Of a stretch of DNA of 55,500 nt, positions 17,349 through 25,912 are shown piece by piece. Every line of letters begins with the position of its first letter. Position 1 is the first letter of the stretch. Below the pieces are notes generated by a model, which worked only from the letters and a program-made list of their open reading frames with translations, was not told where the DNA came from and did no database searches. The stretch spans positions 1 through 55,500 of the forward strand of contig NZ_CAMJRK010000001.1 in assembly GCF_946222815.1 (NCBI RefSeq), read 5' to 3'. Both the position numbers and the translations under genes were made by a program. This DNA is from an uncultured Leuconostoc sp. (GTDB lineage Bacteria; Bacillota; Bacilli; Lactobacillales; Lactobacillaceae).

Positions 17349-18138
17349 GATTTAAGAAAAGGCGATGTGCATTTTGACGTGTGATAGATGATAGTTCTTC
17401 CGGTGTCATATTCAATGTATCCGCCAACGAATCAACGATATACTTGACAAGTGCCGGTTCATTATCTTTCCCTCTAAATGGTGTTGGTGCTAAATATGGT
17501 GCGTCAGTTTCAACTAATAAGCGATTTAATGGTACAGACTTGGCTGCTTCACGGACATCTTCAGCCTTTTTAAATGTGACTACACCACTAAACGAGATAT
17601 GCATGCCTAACGCAACAAATGCTGCTGCTTGTTCTGGCGTACCGGAAAAACTATGCATAACACCTTTAGTGACACCGCTATCTTTCAACATCGCATACAC
17701 ATCTTCAAACGCATCACGATTATGAATAATAACTGGTAAATTGTATTTTTTAGCTAGTGCTAGATGTGTTTGAAACGCTTTTTTTTGAACATCATGTGCT
17801 GTCGTTTCCCAATAATAATCTAACCCAGTTTCGCCGACACCAACAACTTTAGCTTGTTGCAGTTGCTTTTCAAGTTTTTCAGCGGCAACAGCATCAAAAT
17901 CGCCAGTGTCTTCTGGCTGAAATCCTAATACTGCATAAATATTATCATGTGCTTGTGCAATTTCTAAGGCGCGTTCATTGCCTTGTGCATCGTAACCGAC
18001 AATATTCATTTCCATTACGCGAAACTCATGCGCTCGACCAATATAAGCTGGCACATCATGAAATAATTTATTATCGTTTAAATGTGTATGTGTATCATAA
18101 CTATCTGCAGGTGTTTTTGTTAAATCGTAAATTGCCAT
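17341..18138 (-). CDS. tatD: TatD family metal-dependent DNase (YabD)
   Basis: A 265-residue TIM-barrel hydrolase of the TatD family with 3'-exonuclease activity in studied members. The metal ligands are seen in YDTHTHLND (14-22), GETGLDYYW (about 102-110), the PVIIHNRDA histidine, VMHSFSGT and LLVETDAPYLAP (about 208-219). It leads the rnmV-rsmA group. The space between nusB and this gene (18139-18328) holds a nusB terminator and an AT-rich leader with a GTGC/GCAC hairpin just before the ATG; I see no strong Shine-Dalgarno there. Confidence 0.94.
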   Translation of the reverse strand: MAIYDLTKTPADSYDTHTHLNDNKLFHDVPAYIGRAHEFRVMEMNIVGYDAQGNERALEIAQAHDNIYAVLGFQPEDTGDFDAVAAEKLEKQLQQAKVVGVGETGLDYYWETTAHDVQKKAFQTHLALAKKYNLPVIIHNRDAFEDVYAMLKDSGVTKGVMHSFSGTPEQAAAFVALGMHISFSGVVTFKKAEDVREAAKSVPLNRLLVETDAPYLAPTPFRGKDNEPALVKYIVDSLADTLNMTPEELSSITRQNAHRLFLNHD

Positions 18139-18298
18139 ATTTTAAAATGTGCAAAGCACCTTATGCGTCAACGTTTTTCATAGAAAAATATTACTATTGT
18201 TACACAACGTCTGGCAAATAGTACTCTGAACTATTCCTCCATTTTTTAGATATTTAGGGTGCAATCAATAAATCATGCGATAAATGACTGTCATTAAG

Positions 18299-18320
18299 AA
18301 AAAAAGCCGCGACGCGACTT
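18299..18320 (-). terminator. Probable terminator of nusB
   Basis: On minus, AGTCGC-GTC-GCGGCT followed by seven T (one G-U pair in the stem), a few bases after the nusB stop. Confidence 0.65.
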
Positions 18321-18328
18321 ACAATGAA

Positions 18329-18745
18329 TTATTCTACTTTCGGTGCAGCCGCTGGCGTGAAGTTTTTCAACAAACCATTAACAAACTTACGACTTTCTTC
18401 ATCTGAGAAAGTCTTAGTTAATATCAAAGCTTCATCAATGGACACTTTATAAGGTACCAACTTATTTAATAACTCATATATCGCCAATCGTAAAATAATA
18501 AGATCAGCTTTATTAATACGATTAATTGCCCAGCCATTTGCTAAATGAGCAGAAATTTGTTCGTCTAATTCTGCTTTTGTACCCAAAACACCATTAACTA
18601 ATCGTGGCAAATAATCATCATAATCTTTGCCTTCCAAAACAATATCATACAGTTTATCGATGTTATTGCTTTTTGGATCTTTTTCTAACGCAAACAGCAC
18701 TTGAAAAGCTGCTTGACGTGATTCGTGCCGTGTCAAATTAGACAT
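18329..18745 (-). CDS. nusB: Transcription antitermination factor NusB
   Basis: A 138-residue all-helical protein that, with NusE (S10), binds boxA in rRNA leaders for antitermination. The family is clear from MSNLTRHESRQAAFQVLFALE, the INRINKADLIILRLAIYELL block and VPYKVSIDEALILTKTFSDEESRKFVNGLL. It overlaps the end of the Asp23 gene by 1 nt (stop/start junction), giving an efp - asp23 - nusB order that is common in lactobacilli. Confidence 0.97.
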   Translation of the reverse strand: MSNLTRHESRQAAFQVLFALEKDPKSNNIDKLYDIVLEGKDYDDYLPRLVNGVLGTKAELDEQISAHLANGWAINRINKADLIILRLAIYELLNKLVPYKVSIDEALILTKTFSDEESRKFVNGLLKNFTPAAAPKVE

Positions 18746-19209
18746 TACTTAACCACCTCAGTTATACCAGATTCACCAAATAAATTATCAGGATCAATGC
18801 TACTAGAAATTTTTTCTGGCACAATACCAGTCACGTGAACATTTATTTGTGTCACCTGCAAGTCCGTCATCGATGAAATCTGAGATTGAATTGCATGTTG
18901 GATTTCAAGCGCAACTTTTGGCACAACAACCCCATACTGCAAAAAGACATAGACATCAATTACCAAGCCTTCATCAGCATGTGATAACTCGACACCTTTT
19001 CCACGTGCGTTAGATCCAAATGCATTCGTAAAACGGTCTGACAATGTGCCTCGCATTGAATAAACACCATGTACCTCTTGCGTGGCAATTTGAGCAACTA
19101 CTTCAATGACTTCTGGTGTGACTTGTGTCGTACCACCAACATCTGAATTTTCAGTTGCCAATATAATGTTTTTTGCAGTCTGCTTATTACGCTTAATTTC
19201 TCTGGCCAT
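18745..19209 (-). CDS. Asp23/Gls24 family envelope stress protein (YqhY-like)
   Basis: A 154-residue Asp23-domain protein. The domain (about residues 29-135) includes TQVTPEVIEVVAQIATQEVHGVYSMRG-type start and GVELSHADEGLVIDVYVFLQYG. Members located between efp and nusB are the YqhY type, linked in Bacillus to acetyl-CoA carboxylase regulation and in staphylococci to the cell envelope; which applies here is not known. There is no membrane segment. Its own terminator-free junction with nusB implies cotranscription. Confidence 0.92.
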   Translation of the reverse strand: MAREIKRNKQTAKNIILATENSDVGGTTQVTPEVIEVVAQIATQEVHGVYSMRGTLSDRFTNAFGSNARGKGVELSHADEGLVIDVYVFLQYGVVVPKVALEIQHAIQSQISSMTDLQVTQINVHVTGIVPEKISSSIDPDNLFGESGITEVVK

Positions 19210-19239
19210 TATTTAATCCTCGAAAATATTCTTTAAAAT

Positions 19240-19266
19240 AAAAAGTTCCACAGGGGGAACTTTTTG
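19240..19266. terminator. Terminator between efp and the Asp23 gene
   Basis: AAAAAGTTCC / GGAACTTTTT stem with A/T runs on both sides, positioned to end efp on minus before the Asp23-nusB unit. Confidence 0.85.
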
Positions 19267-19342
19267 AAACGTGTTCCCTATTACTCAAACACTCACACTG
19301 TAAAATTAAAACACACGACATTTTAATGTCATGCTTGTTTGA

Positions 19343-19903
19343 TTAGGCACGGCCTTTATATGCACCGTCTTCTGTATTGACGATGATTGTTTCACCTTCG
19401 TTAATAAAATCAGGCACTGTTATAGTTGCCCCTGTTTCCAAAGTTGCTGGCTTGCCTGAACCTGTTGCTGTCGCACCTTTAATACCAGGCTGTGTTTCAG
19501 TGATTTTCAAAGGCACTGTTGATGGTAATTCAGCACCCAGAATTTCATTACCATACATCGTTATCTTAACTTCCATACCTTCAAGCAAAAACTTTAAGGC
19601 TGACGCAATTTTATCGTCTGGCAAATTGACTTGTTCATATGTTTCAACATCCATGAAAACACGACCATCATTTTCAGCATACAAATACGACATAGGACGT
19701 GTTGTAATGTCGGCCTGTTCAAACTTATCTCCAGGACGGAATGTGACTTCGTTAACAGCACCAGTCCGCAAGTTCTTCAACTTTGAGCGAACAAAGGCGC
19801 CACCTTTACCAGGCTTCACGTGTTGAAAATCTAAAACACGCCATAGTCCATTCGTATACTCAATTGTCAAACCATTTTTCAAATCATTCATGCCAATAGC
19901 CAT
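19343..19903 (-). CDS. efp: Elongation factor P
   Basis: A 186-residue EF-P that relieves ribosome stalling at polyproline stretches. The KOW-like domain I begins MAIGMNDLKNGLTIEY and holds the conserved loop HVKPGKGGAFVRSKLKN, whose tip lysine is the modification site in other bacteria; OB domains II and III follow (TYEQVNLPDD and TGATITVPDFI near the C-terminus). AAAGAGG precedes the ATG. Length is standard. Confidence 0.98.
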   Translation of the reverse strand: MAIGMNDLKNGLTIEYTNGLWRVLDFQHVKPGKGGAFVRSKLKNLRTGAVNEVTFRPGDKFEQADITTRPMSYLYAENDGRVFMDVETYEQVNLPDDKIASALKFLLEGMEVKITMYGNEILGAELPSTVPLKITETQPGIKGATATGSGKPATLETGATITVPDFINEGETIIVNTEDGAYKGRA

Positions 19904-20007
19904 GATTAATATCCTCTTTTATTAATAATATAGTTTATTATAACAGAAAACTACTATATTTGCAGTCTTCACACAAGATAGAATTTTACCACAAACATGT
20001 TGTCATA

Positions 20008-20472
20008 TCAATGTTTCTCTTTATTTAATTCTGGTTGCACAATCAACATATCTAATCGACACAACATATTTAATAATGTTTGCCCTTCAAATAGACCATA
20101 AGTCTCTAGCCAACCATTAAAACGACTGTTCACACGTTGTGTAATCATTGATTCCACTCGCTGACCTTCGGATGTTAAATTTAATAAAATGCGTCTATGA
20201 TCCTGATCATCTTTTACTTGATTCAAATAGCCTTGTTCAAATAGCGGTTTAAGTTGGCGAGCAATTGCGCCCTTTGTCACACCACGTTCAGCGGCAATTC
20301 TTGTCAACGTTAGTGGCTGGTTCTGATTATTTTTCACCACTGCAGTCATGATTAACCACTGTTCAAATGACAGACCAAACTGACTTGTCGGTTGTGAAAT
20401 CAACTTCTCCAAATGTTTTAATGATGACATATAGACATGAATAAACTCAGTCATCAAATCAGAATTTGTCAT
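20008..20472 (-). CDS. MarR family transcriptional regulator
   Basis: A 154-residue winged-helix regulator. The DNA-binding domain shows LTLTRIAAERGVTKGAIARQLKPLFEQGYL (helix-turn-helix, about 55-84) and the wing motif DQDHRRILLNLTSEGQ (about 88-103), typical for MarR. The ligand is unknown. It follows the LOG gene by 24 nt on the same strand with AGGAGGAAAAA before its ATG, so the two are probably one transcript, and the regulator may act on its own operon. Confidence 0.88.
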   Translation of the reverse strand: MTNSDLMTEFIHVYMSSLKHLEKLISQPTSQFGLSFEQWLIMTAVVKNNQNQPLTLTRIAAERGVTKGAIARQLKPLFEQGYLNQVKDDQDHRRILLNLTSEGQRVESMITQRVNSRFNGWLETYGLFEGQTLLNMLCRLDMLIVQPELNKEKH

Positions 20473-20496
20473 TTTTCCTCCTAATCGTACACACGA

Positions 20497-21072
20497 TTAA
20501 TGCTCCTTTATCTCATGACTTGCTAGGTCAAACTGGTTAATATAGGTTAACGTATCGTCAATATTATCAAACAGCTGTACATGTTGCAATTCGTGTTCAG
20601 CTACAAAGCCATTGGTCACAGTCTCTTTTAGCCACTCCCACAAACTGTCATAAAAACCATTGATATTTAATAAGATCAGCGGTTTGTCGTGTAATCCTAT
20701 CTTTGCCCAACTAAGGACTTGTGCCAGTTCTTCTAAAGTACCAAAACCACCCGGAAGCACAACGAAAGCATCAGCATAGCGCATCATGAGATCTTTACGT
20801 TCTGACATGTTATCAACCTCAATTAATCGCGTTACTTGCTCTGGCGAAACAGCATCTTCAGCCAGATTATCAGGAGTTATACCAATAACTTCGCCACCGT
20901 GAGCCATCGTGCTCAGTGCTGTCGCTCCCATTAAGCCATCTCTACCACCACCATAAACTAGTTTTAGTTTTTTTTCAGCAATTATTTGGCCAAGTTTCTC
21001 TGCTATTTCAGTATATTTTGGATCATTTCCAAATTGTGCGCCCATGAATACGGCAATTGATTGAACTGTCAT
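20497..21072 (-). CDS. LOG family protein (TIGR00730, nucleoside 5'-monophosphate phosphoribohydrolase-like)
   Basis: A Rossmann-fold protein of the Lonely Guy family. It carries the signature VLPGGFGTLEEL and the upstream MSERKDLMMRYADAF, together the PGGxGTxxE active site seen in LOG enzymes that cleave nucleoside monophosphates. The start at 21072 (MTVQSIAVFMG) is preceded by AAAGGAATAATC; an earlier in-frame start is unlikely because it includes that site. In bacteria the physiological substrate is usually uncertain. It is cotranscribed with the MarR gene. Confidence 0.88.
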   Translation of the reverse strand: MTVQSIAVFMGAQFGNDPKYTEIAEKLGQIIAEKKLKLVYGGGRDGLMGATALSTMAHGGEVIGITPDNLAEDAVSPEQVTRLIEVDNMSERKDLMMRYADAFVVLPGGFGTLEELAQVLSWAKIGLHDKPLILLNINGFYDSLWEWLKETVTNGFVAEHELQHVQLFDNIDDTLTYINQFDLASHEIKEH

Positions 21073-21226
21073 TTGATTATTCCTTTCTATAAATTTAACA
21101 ATATTATACACAATAATCAAGCAATAATTTTGACAATTCCCCCGTTTGTATACGCTATGTGGTACACTATTATATAGGTTTTCGTTCGTGAAAAATTAAA
21201 TTAAACTACTATATTTTGGAGGCATT

Positions 21227-21439
21227 ATGATTTACAAAGTTTATTACCAAGAACATCCGGAACGCAATCCCAAGCGTGAAACAACAGTTTCACTCTACTT
21301 GACGGCAGACAGCTTGCCACAAGCACGGGAAATTATTGAAGAAAACACAACTTATAATGTGGAAGCTATCGAAGAATTAACAGATAAAGCATTGACTTAT
21401 GAAAAAGCCAATCCTAACTTCGACATTACAACATTCTAA
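21227..21439 (+). CDS. rpoY: DNA-directed RNA polymerase subunit epsilon
   Basis: A 70-residue epsilon subunit (formerly YkzG, DUF1447) that binds RNA polymerase in Firmicutes. The start MIYKVYYQEHPERNPKRETT and the RETTVSLYL core are typical. TTTTGGAGGCATT precedes the ATG. It lies 2 nt before rnjA, the universal rpoY-rnjA pair of Firmicutes; coupling of the two is likely. An extended -10, TGGTACACT (21160-21168), is a candidate promoter. Confidence 0.96.
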   Translation: MIYKVYYQEHPERNPKRETTVSLYLTADSLPQAREIIEENTTYNVEAIEELTDKALTYEKANPNFDITTF

Positions 21440-21441
21440 TT

Positions 21442-23124
21442 ATGACATATTCTGTAGATATTAAACCTAATGAAGTCGCAGTATATGCGCTAGGTGGATT
21501 AGGCGAGATCGGTAAGAATACATACGGTATTGAGTATCAAAATGAAATCATTGTCGTCGACGCGGGTATTAAGTTCCCGGAAGACGATTTACTCGGTATC
21601 GACTATGTTATTCCTGACTATACTTATTTAGTTGACAACATCGATCGCGTCAAGGCATTGGTTATTACGCACGGACACGAAGACCATATCGGTGCCATCT
21701 CCTATTTTTTACAATCAGTTAACGTGCCAGTCTATGCTGGCCCCTTAGCCATGGCTTTAATTAAAAATAAGCTTGAAGAAAAGCAAATGTTAAATCGTGT
21801 TGAATTACACGAAATTACAGATGGCTCAGTACTAGAGTTTGATAAGTTAAGCGTTGAATTTTTCCGAACAACACACTCAATACCTGATGTGTTTGGTGTC
21901 GCTGTTCACACGCCCGTTGGTACAATTGTTGAGACTGGTGACTTTAAGTTTGATCTGACACCCACAACTAAGCAGCCACCAAACCTCTGGTCAATGGCTC
22001 GTATTGGCGAAAACGGTGTCTTACTTATGATGAGTGATTCAACGAACGCTGAACGTCCTGAATGGACAAAATCAGAAGCTTGGGTCGCTAAATCCGTCAA
22101 TCGCATTTTTGATAAAATCGAACACGGTCGTATTATTTTTGCGACGTTCGCTTCTAATATGAATCGTGTTCGCATGGCAACTGATGCTGCTATTGCACAT
22201 GGTCGCAAAATTGCTGTTTTTGGCCGTTCAATGGAATCAGCTGTAACCAATGGACGCGCCCTAGGTTACTTAAATATTCCAGACAATATGCTTGTAGAAC
22301 AGTCTGAAATTAAACATATTCCAGATGACGAACTCTTAATTTTATCAACTGGCTCTCAAGGTGAACCAATGGCAGCTTTAGCACGAATCGCTGAAGGTAC
22401 TCATAAGCAAATTCGCCTAAAACCTAAAGATAATGTTATTTTCTCTTCTTCACCTATCCCTGGTAACACAGCTTCTGTCAATCAGGTAATCAATAAGTTA
22501 GAAGAAGGCGGCGCCAATGTTATTTATGGCAAAGTCAACAACATTCACACATCTGGTCACGGTGGTCAAGAAGAAGAGAAACTCATGATCGCCTTAATGA
22601 AGCCAAAATTCTTCATGCCTGTCCACGGTGAGTATCGTATGCTTAAGGTTCATGCCTCATTAGCACAAGAACTAGATGTTCCTAAAGATCACACTTTTAT
22701 TTTAGAAAATGGTGATGTTTTAGCTTTAGATGGTGAAAATGCCCGTGTTGCTGGTCATTTTCCTGGCGATGATACATACATTGATGGCTCTGGTATCGGA
22801 GATATCGGCTCAGTCGTATTACACGATCGTCAAAAATTGTCTCAGGACGGTTTAGTTGTTGTTACTGCAACAATTGATTTAAAAGAAAAAGAAATTTTGT
22901 CTGGCCCAGATATTTTATCTCGCGGATTCGTTTACATGCGTGAATCTGGTGATTTAATTAATGAAGGCCGACGTATTATTTTTGGAACAATGCGTCGGGT
23001 GATGAATAATCCTAATATCAGCGAAGCAGATATTCGTCAAGCTGTTATTGATGATCTTTCTAGATTTTTATACAAAGAAACTGCTCGTAAACCTATGGTC
23101 TTACCGATGTTAATTATGATTTAA
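21442..23124 (+). CDS. rnjA: Ribonuclease J1
   Basis: A 560-residue RNase J, an endo- and 5'-3' exoribonuclease central to mRNA decay and 16S maturation. The metallo-beta-lactamase motif THGHEDHIGAISY (about 73-85), the beta-CASP motifs SDSTNAERP and GRSMESAV, and STGSQGEP and HTSGHGGQEE are all intact, so both catalytic metal sites should form. The C-terminal domain (GSVVLHDRQKLSQDGLVVV onward) is present. It ends in a terminator at 23131. Confidence 0.97.
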   Translation: MTYSVDIKPNEVAVYALGGLGEIGKNTYGIEYQNEIIVVDAGIKFPEDDLLGIDYVIPDYTYLVDNIDRVKALVITHGHEDHIGAISYFLQSVNVPVYAGPLAMALIKNKLEEKQMLNRVELHEITDGSVLEFDKLSVEFFRTTHSIPDVFGVAVHTPVGTIVETGDFKFDLTPTTKQPPNLWSMARIGENGVLLMMSDSTNAERPEWTKSEAWVAKSVNRIFDKIEHGRIIFATFASNMNRVRMATDAAIAHGRKIAVFGRSMESAVTNGRALGYLNIPDNMLVEQSEIKHIPDDELLILSTGSQGEPMAALARIAEGTHKQIRLKPKDNVIFSSSPIPGNTASVNQVINKLEEGGANVIYGKVNNIHTSGHGGQEEEKLMIALMKPKFFMPVHGEYRMLKVHASLAQELDVPKDHTFILENGDVLALDGENARVAGHFPGDDTYIDGSGIGDIGSVVLHDRQKLSQDGLVVVTATIDLKEKEILSGPDILSRGFVYMRESGDLINEGRRIIFGTMRRVMNNPNISEADIRQAVIDDLSRFLYKETARKPMVLPMLIMI

Positions 23125-23130
23125 ATAATA

Positions 23131-23164
23131 TGTCAAGCAAGCTTCATTGTTGCTTGGCTTTTTT
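23131..23164 (+). terminator. Terminator of rpoY-rnjA
   Basis: CAAGCAA / TTGCTTG stem followed by GGCTTTTTT. A second hairpin (AACTAATG / CATTAGTT, about 23208-23243, followed by TTTTTAT) lies downstream. Confidence 0.8.
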
Positions 23165-23336
23165 GTACATATTCTACTCAATGACACAATTAATTTCTAA
23201 CTGTAGCGCAACTAATGCTCTGATTTCCGAACATTAGTTTGATTTTTATACATTTTACTATATAAAAATTGAAATCCTCATTTTTAAACACCTATCAGTA
23301 TGCTAAAATGGTATAAGTACAAAAAAAGGAGCCGTC

Positions 23337-24854
23337 ATGACACAACGAAAAATTCCCACTATTATGGGTACACAACATCCTGATAATGCACATGCACCAT
23401 TTTGGGATGCTTCACAACAACCATTTATCAGCGCTTATCGCGAAATGAATGAAGCTTTTGAAAATTTTAGCGAATTAAACGTTGATGAGTATATGTGGGA
23501 CTGGGAAGGTAAGCATGCCGATGCAGCCGTCATCGATCGCTTATTTAGTACCGAATATGATTACTTCAAAACAAATCAAATTGGTCGCGATAAATTTCTA
23601 ACTTTTCGCTTCCCAAACATTTGGGAAGAAAAAGGCTACAGCTTAATGCAAGCAATGACCGCTATTTTAAGTTCAGAGGATTTTTCTCATGACCTTGGTT
23701 TTGATCAACGGCCTTTGTTTGAAGCAATATTACCAATGGCACAACGTGCAGATCAATTGCTTGAGATGCAGATATTGTTTGAAAAGTTAGCTAACTTTAA
23801 ATCAATTGAATTTACAAAAACTGATAAAAACACACCCTATATTGAAATGATTCCTCTGTTTGAGGATTTTAATACCCAGTTACATGCACCTGAAATTTTA
23901 AAAGAATATCTCAAGTTGCATGAGGAACACTTTGGTTTTCGACCAAAATATCTGCGTGTGTTCCTAGCAGGATCTGACTCTGCGTTAACTGCCGGGTTTA
24001 TGAGTTCAATCACAGGTAATAAACTGGCTATTGCAAGATTACATGAATTTGCAAAAGAAGAAAATATCGATATTTATCCTATCTCTGGTACAGGCTCAGC
24101 TATTTTCCGTGGTGGTTTGTCACCACATCGCATTGACCGTTACGTCACAGAATTTCCTGGCGTGCGCACTGCAACTGTACAGTCCGCTTTCCGTTATGAT
24201 TTCCCGTTAGAAGATGTCCAACAAGCTATCACAGAGTTAAAAGAAAAGCTGCCAAATGCCGAGCCATTAAAAATTTCTGCTGATGATCAAAAAATTCTAG
24301 CAGAAGTAGCTGAAGAGTCTGCTAAGTTTTATGCGAATACACTAGACCAATTAATTCCAGACATGCAGCCCATCTTCAAGGCATTTCCTAAGCGTCGTGA
24401 CCGCCGCCAGCACGTCGGTGTTCTTGGTTATTCACGGTCAGTTGATGGCATCGAACTCCCACGCGCTATTAATTTTACAGGGTCATTTTATTCAATCGGT
24501 GTACCGCCTGAATTTATTGGTTTCGGTCGCGCATTAGCCAATCTAAATGCTGATCATTTGTCAGTGTTTGTCCGAAATTACCCCAGCATGAAAAAAGATT
24601 TCCGTGAATTATCAGGGTATATTAATTTAGATGCTTTGGAAATCCTTAAAACTCAAAGCCCCGCTTGGGCAGAGGTAGAGCAAGATATTATGACGCTCAA
24701 AGCCATTTTTAATCTTGAAATTGGGCCTCATAATCGCGAACAGCAACAACACGCAGAAATTGCGTTGCAAGTCGTTCAAATCAAAGATGGTTCACCAGTT
24801 GCTACCACAGCTTTAATTAATCGCATGGCACAACTCAGACACTTCTTAGGTTAA
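23337..24854 (+). CDS. ppcA: Phosphoenolpyruvate carboxylase, archaeal type
   Basis: A 505-residue enzyme that carboxylates PEP to oxaloacetate, here likely to supply aspartate. It belongs to the small archaeal-type (PepcA) family rather than the 900-residue bacterial type: it begins KIPTIMGTQHPDNAHAPFW and shows GSDSALTAGF, GTGSAIFRGGLSP, TVQSAFRYD and RRDRRQHVGVLGYSRS. In bacteria this type is known mainly from Leuconostoc, Oenococcus and Clostridium perfringens, which is a strong clue to the host. AAAGGAG precedes the ATG, and an extended -10 (TGCTAAAAT, about 23300) is a probable promoter. Confidence 0.96.
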   Translation: MTQRKIPTIMGTQHPDNAHAPFWDASQQPFISAYREMNEAFENFSELNVDEYMWDWEGKHADAAVIDRLFSTEYDYFKTNQIGRDKFLTFRFPNIWEEKGYSLMQAMTAILSSEDFSHDLGFDQRPLFEAILPMAQRADQLLEMQILFEKLANFKSIEFTKTDKNTPYIEMIPLFEDFNTQLHAPEILKEYLKLHEEHFGFRPKYLRVFLAGSDSALTAGFMSSITGNKLAIARLHEFAKEENIDIYPISGTGSAIFRGGLSPHRIDRYVTEFPGVRTATVQSAFRYDFPLEDVQQAITELKEKLPNAEPLKISADDQKILAEVAEESAKFYANTLDQLIPDMQPIFKAFPKRRDRRQHVGVLGYSRSVDGIELPRAINFTGSFYSIGVPPEFIGFGRALANLNADHLSVFVRNYPSMKKDFRELSGYINLDALEILKTQSPAWAEVEQDIMTLKAIFNLEIGPHNREQQQHAEIALQVVQIKDGSPVATTALINRMAQLRHFLG

Positions 24855-24868
24855 TATCATATTGTTCA

Positions 24869-24892
24869 TAGCCCTTAGGGGCTTTTTTTGAT
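24869..24892 (+). terminator. Terminator of ppcA
   Basis: AGCCC-TTAG-GGGCT followed by seven T. Confidence 0.85.
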
Positions 24893-24932
24893 ACAATGAA
24901 ACTAATTTGTTTTTTGAAAGAAACCACAAACC

Positions 24933-25862
24933 ATGCCTAATTATTTTGTCATTAACAACCCTACCGCTGGTAATGGCGTTCACTCAAATATTGTCATCAA
25001 CATCAAAAGCACGTTAAATATTGTAGCATGGCATGATACCAATTATACTGGACATGCGCTATATTTAGCCAAAAAACTAGCCAAAACCATTGATGATCCA
25101 AAAGCCGTTGTTCTCGTTATCGGTGGTGATGGCACGTTAAATGACGTGCTAAATGGGTTACTGCAATTTAAGCGTGATACTCAGCTACCTATTGCCTATA
25201 TACCAACAGGTTCAGGTAATGACTTTGCTCGTGGTGTGAATCTCGGAACAGCTGAACAAGCGTCTAATCACCTTAAAAGTGTCACTCACTCTCAAATGCT
25301 TACAATAGGCAAAATTGATGGTGATGCCCCACATCATACAACTAAATACTTTATGAACAGTATTGGCATCGGATTTGATGCTGCGGTTGTTGCGCAGACA
25401 AACCAAACAACTTTAAAACATCGTTTAAATAAATTAGGGCTTGGTTCACTCAGTTATCTGCTGTCTGTCTTAAACGTTTTTTTCAAACAGCATGATTTTC
25501 AAATGACAATAATGAACGGTGAAGATTATATTCAAATACCTCACGCATTTCTTGTAACATTAACAAATCAAGCCTACTTTGGTGGTGGCATTGCCATTTT
25601 ACCAGGTGCAGATGTTCATGAAAATGAACTTGATATGGTGGTTGCTGAAAAAATGTCATTCATTCAGTTTTTATTAATGTTTGCCGCCCTAAAAAAAGAT
25701 GGTGGTCATTTGCAATTCAAATCTGTTCATAAAATACCATTAGCTCGCGGTGCCAAAATTCACGTTCGTGACATTCAACCTGGTCAAATAGATGGCGAAG
25801 AGTTAGGGAATGGCACATTTTCGTTTAACATTGATTATCAAACTTATCCATTTTGGTTATAA
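24933..25862 (+). CDS. Diacylglycerol kinase family lipid kinase (YegS/BmrU-like)
   Basis: A 309-residue second member of the diacylglycerol/sphingosine kinase family. It has NPTAGNG (9-15) and the nucleotide-binding VIGGDGTLNDVLNGL (about 62-76), PTGSGNDFARG (near 91) and a C-terminal lid with IDGEELGNGT (near 290). It differs clearly from the DgkB homologue at 262-1251; the lipid substrate is unknown. It stands alone between the ppcA terminator and a bidirectional terminator. Only a weak ribosome binding site (GAAAG) precedes the ATG. Confidence 0.88.
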   Translation: MPNYFVINNPTAGNGVHSNIVINIKSTLNIVAWHDTNYTGHALYLAKKLAKTIDDPKAVVLVIGGDGTLNDVLNGLLQFKRDTQLPIAYIPTGSGNDFARGVNLGTAEQASNHLKSVTHSQMLTIGKIDGDAPHHTTKYFMNSIGIGFDAAVVAQTNQTTLKHRLNKLGLGSLSYLLSVLNVFFKQHDFQMTIMNGEDYIQIPHAFLVTLTNQAYFGGGIAILPGADVHENELDMVVAEKMSFIQFLLMFAALKKDGGHLQFKSVHKIPLARGAKIHVRDIQPGQIDGEELGNGTFSFNIDYQTYPFWL

Positions 25863-25865
25863 CAA

Positions 25866-25912
25866 TAAAAAAGGTTTAGTCATCATGCAATAGCTGATGG
25901 CTAAACCCTTTT
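25866..25912. terminator. Bidirectional terminator
   Basis: GGTTTAG-CATCA / TGATG-CTAAACC stem flanked by A- and T-runs, between the converging lipid kinase and ADP-ribosylhydrolase-fold genes. Confidence 0.9.

Noticed and set aside
18322..18341. A third PerR-like box near the end of nusB (GAATTATTCTAC)
   Set aside because: It matches only partly, lies at a coding 3' end and not near a promoter.
19377..19826. 149-codon plus-strand frame over efp
   Set aside because: Lies entirely antisense to efp, and its length follows from codon bias of that gene; no start signals.
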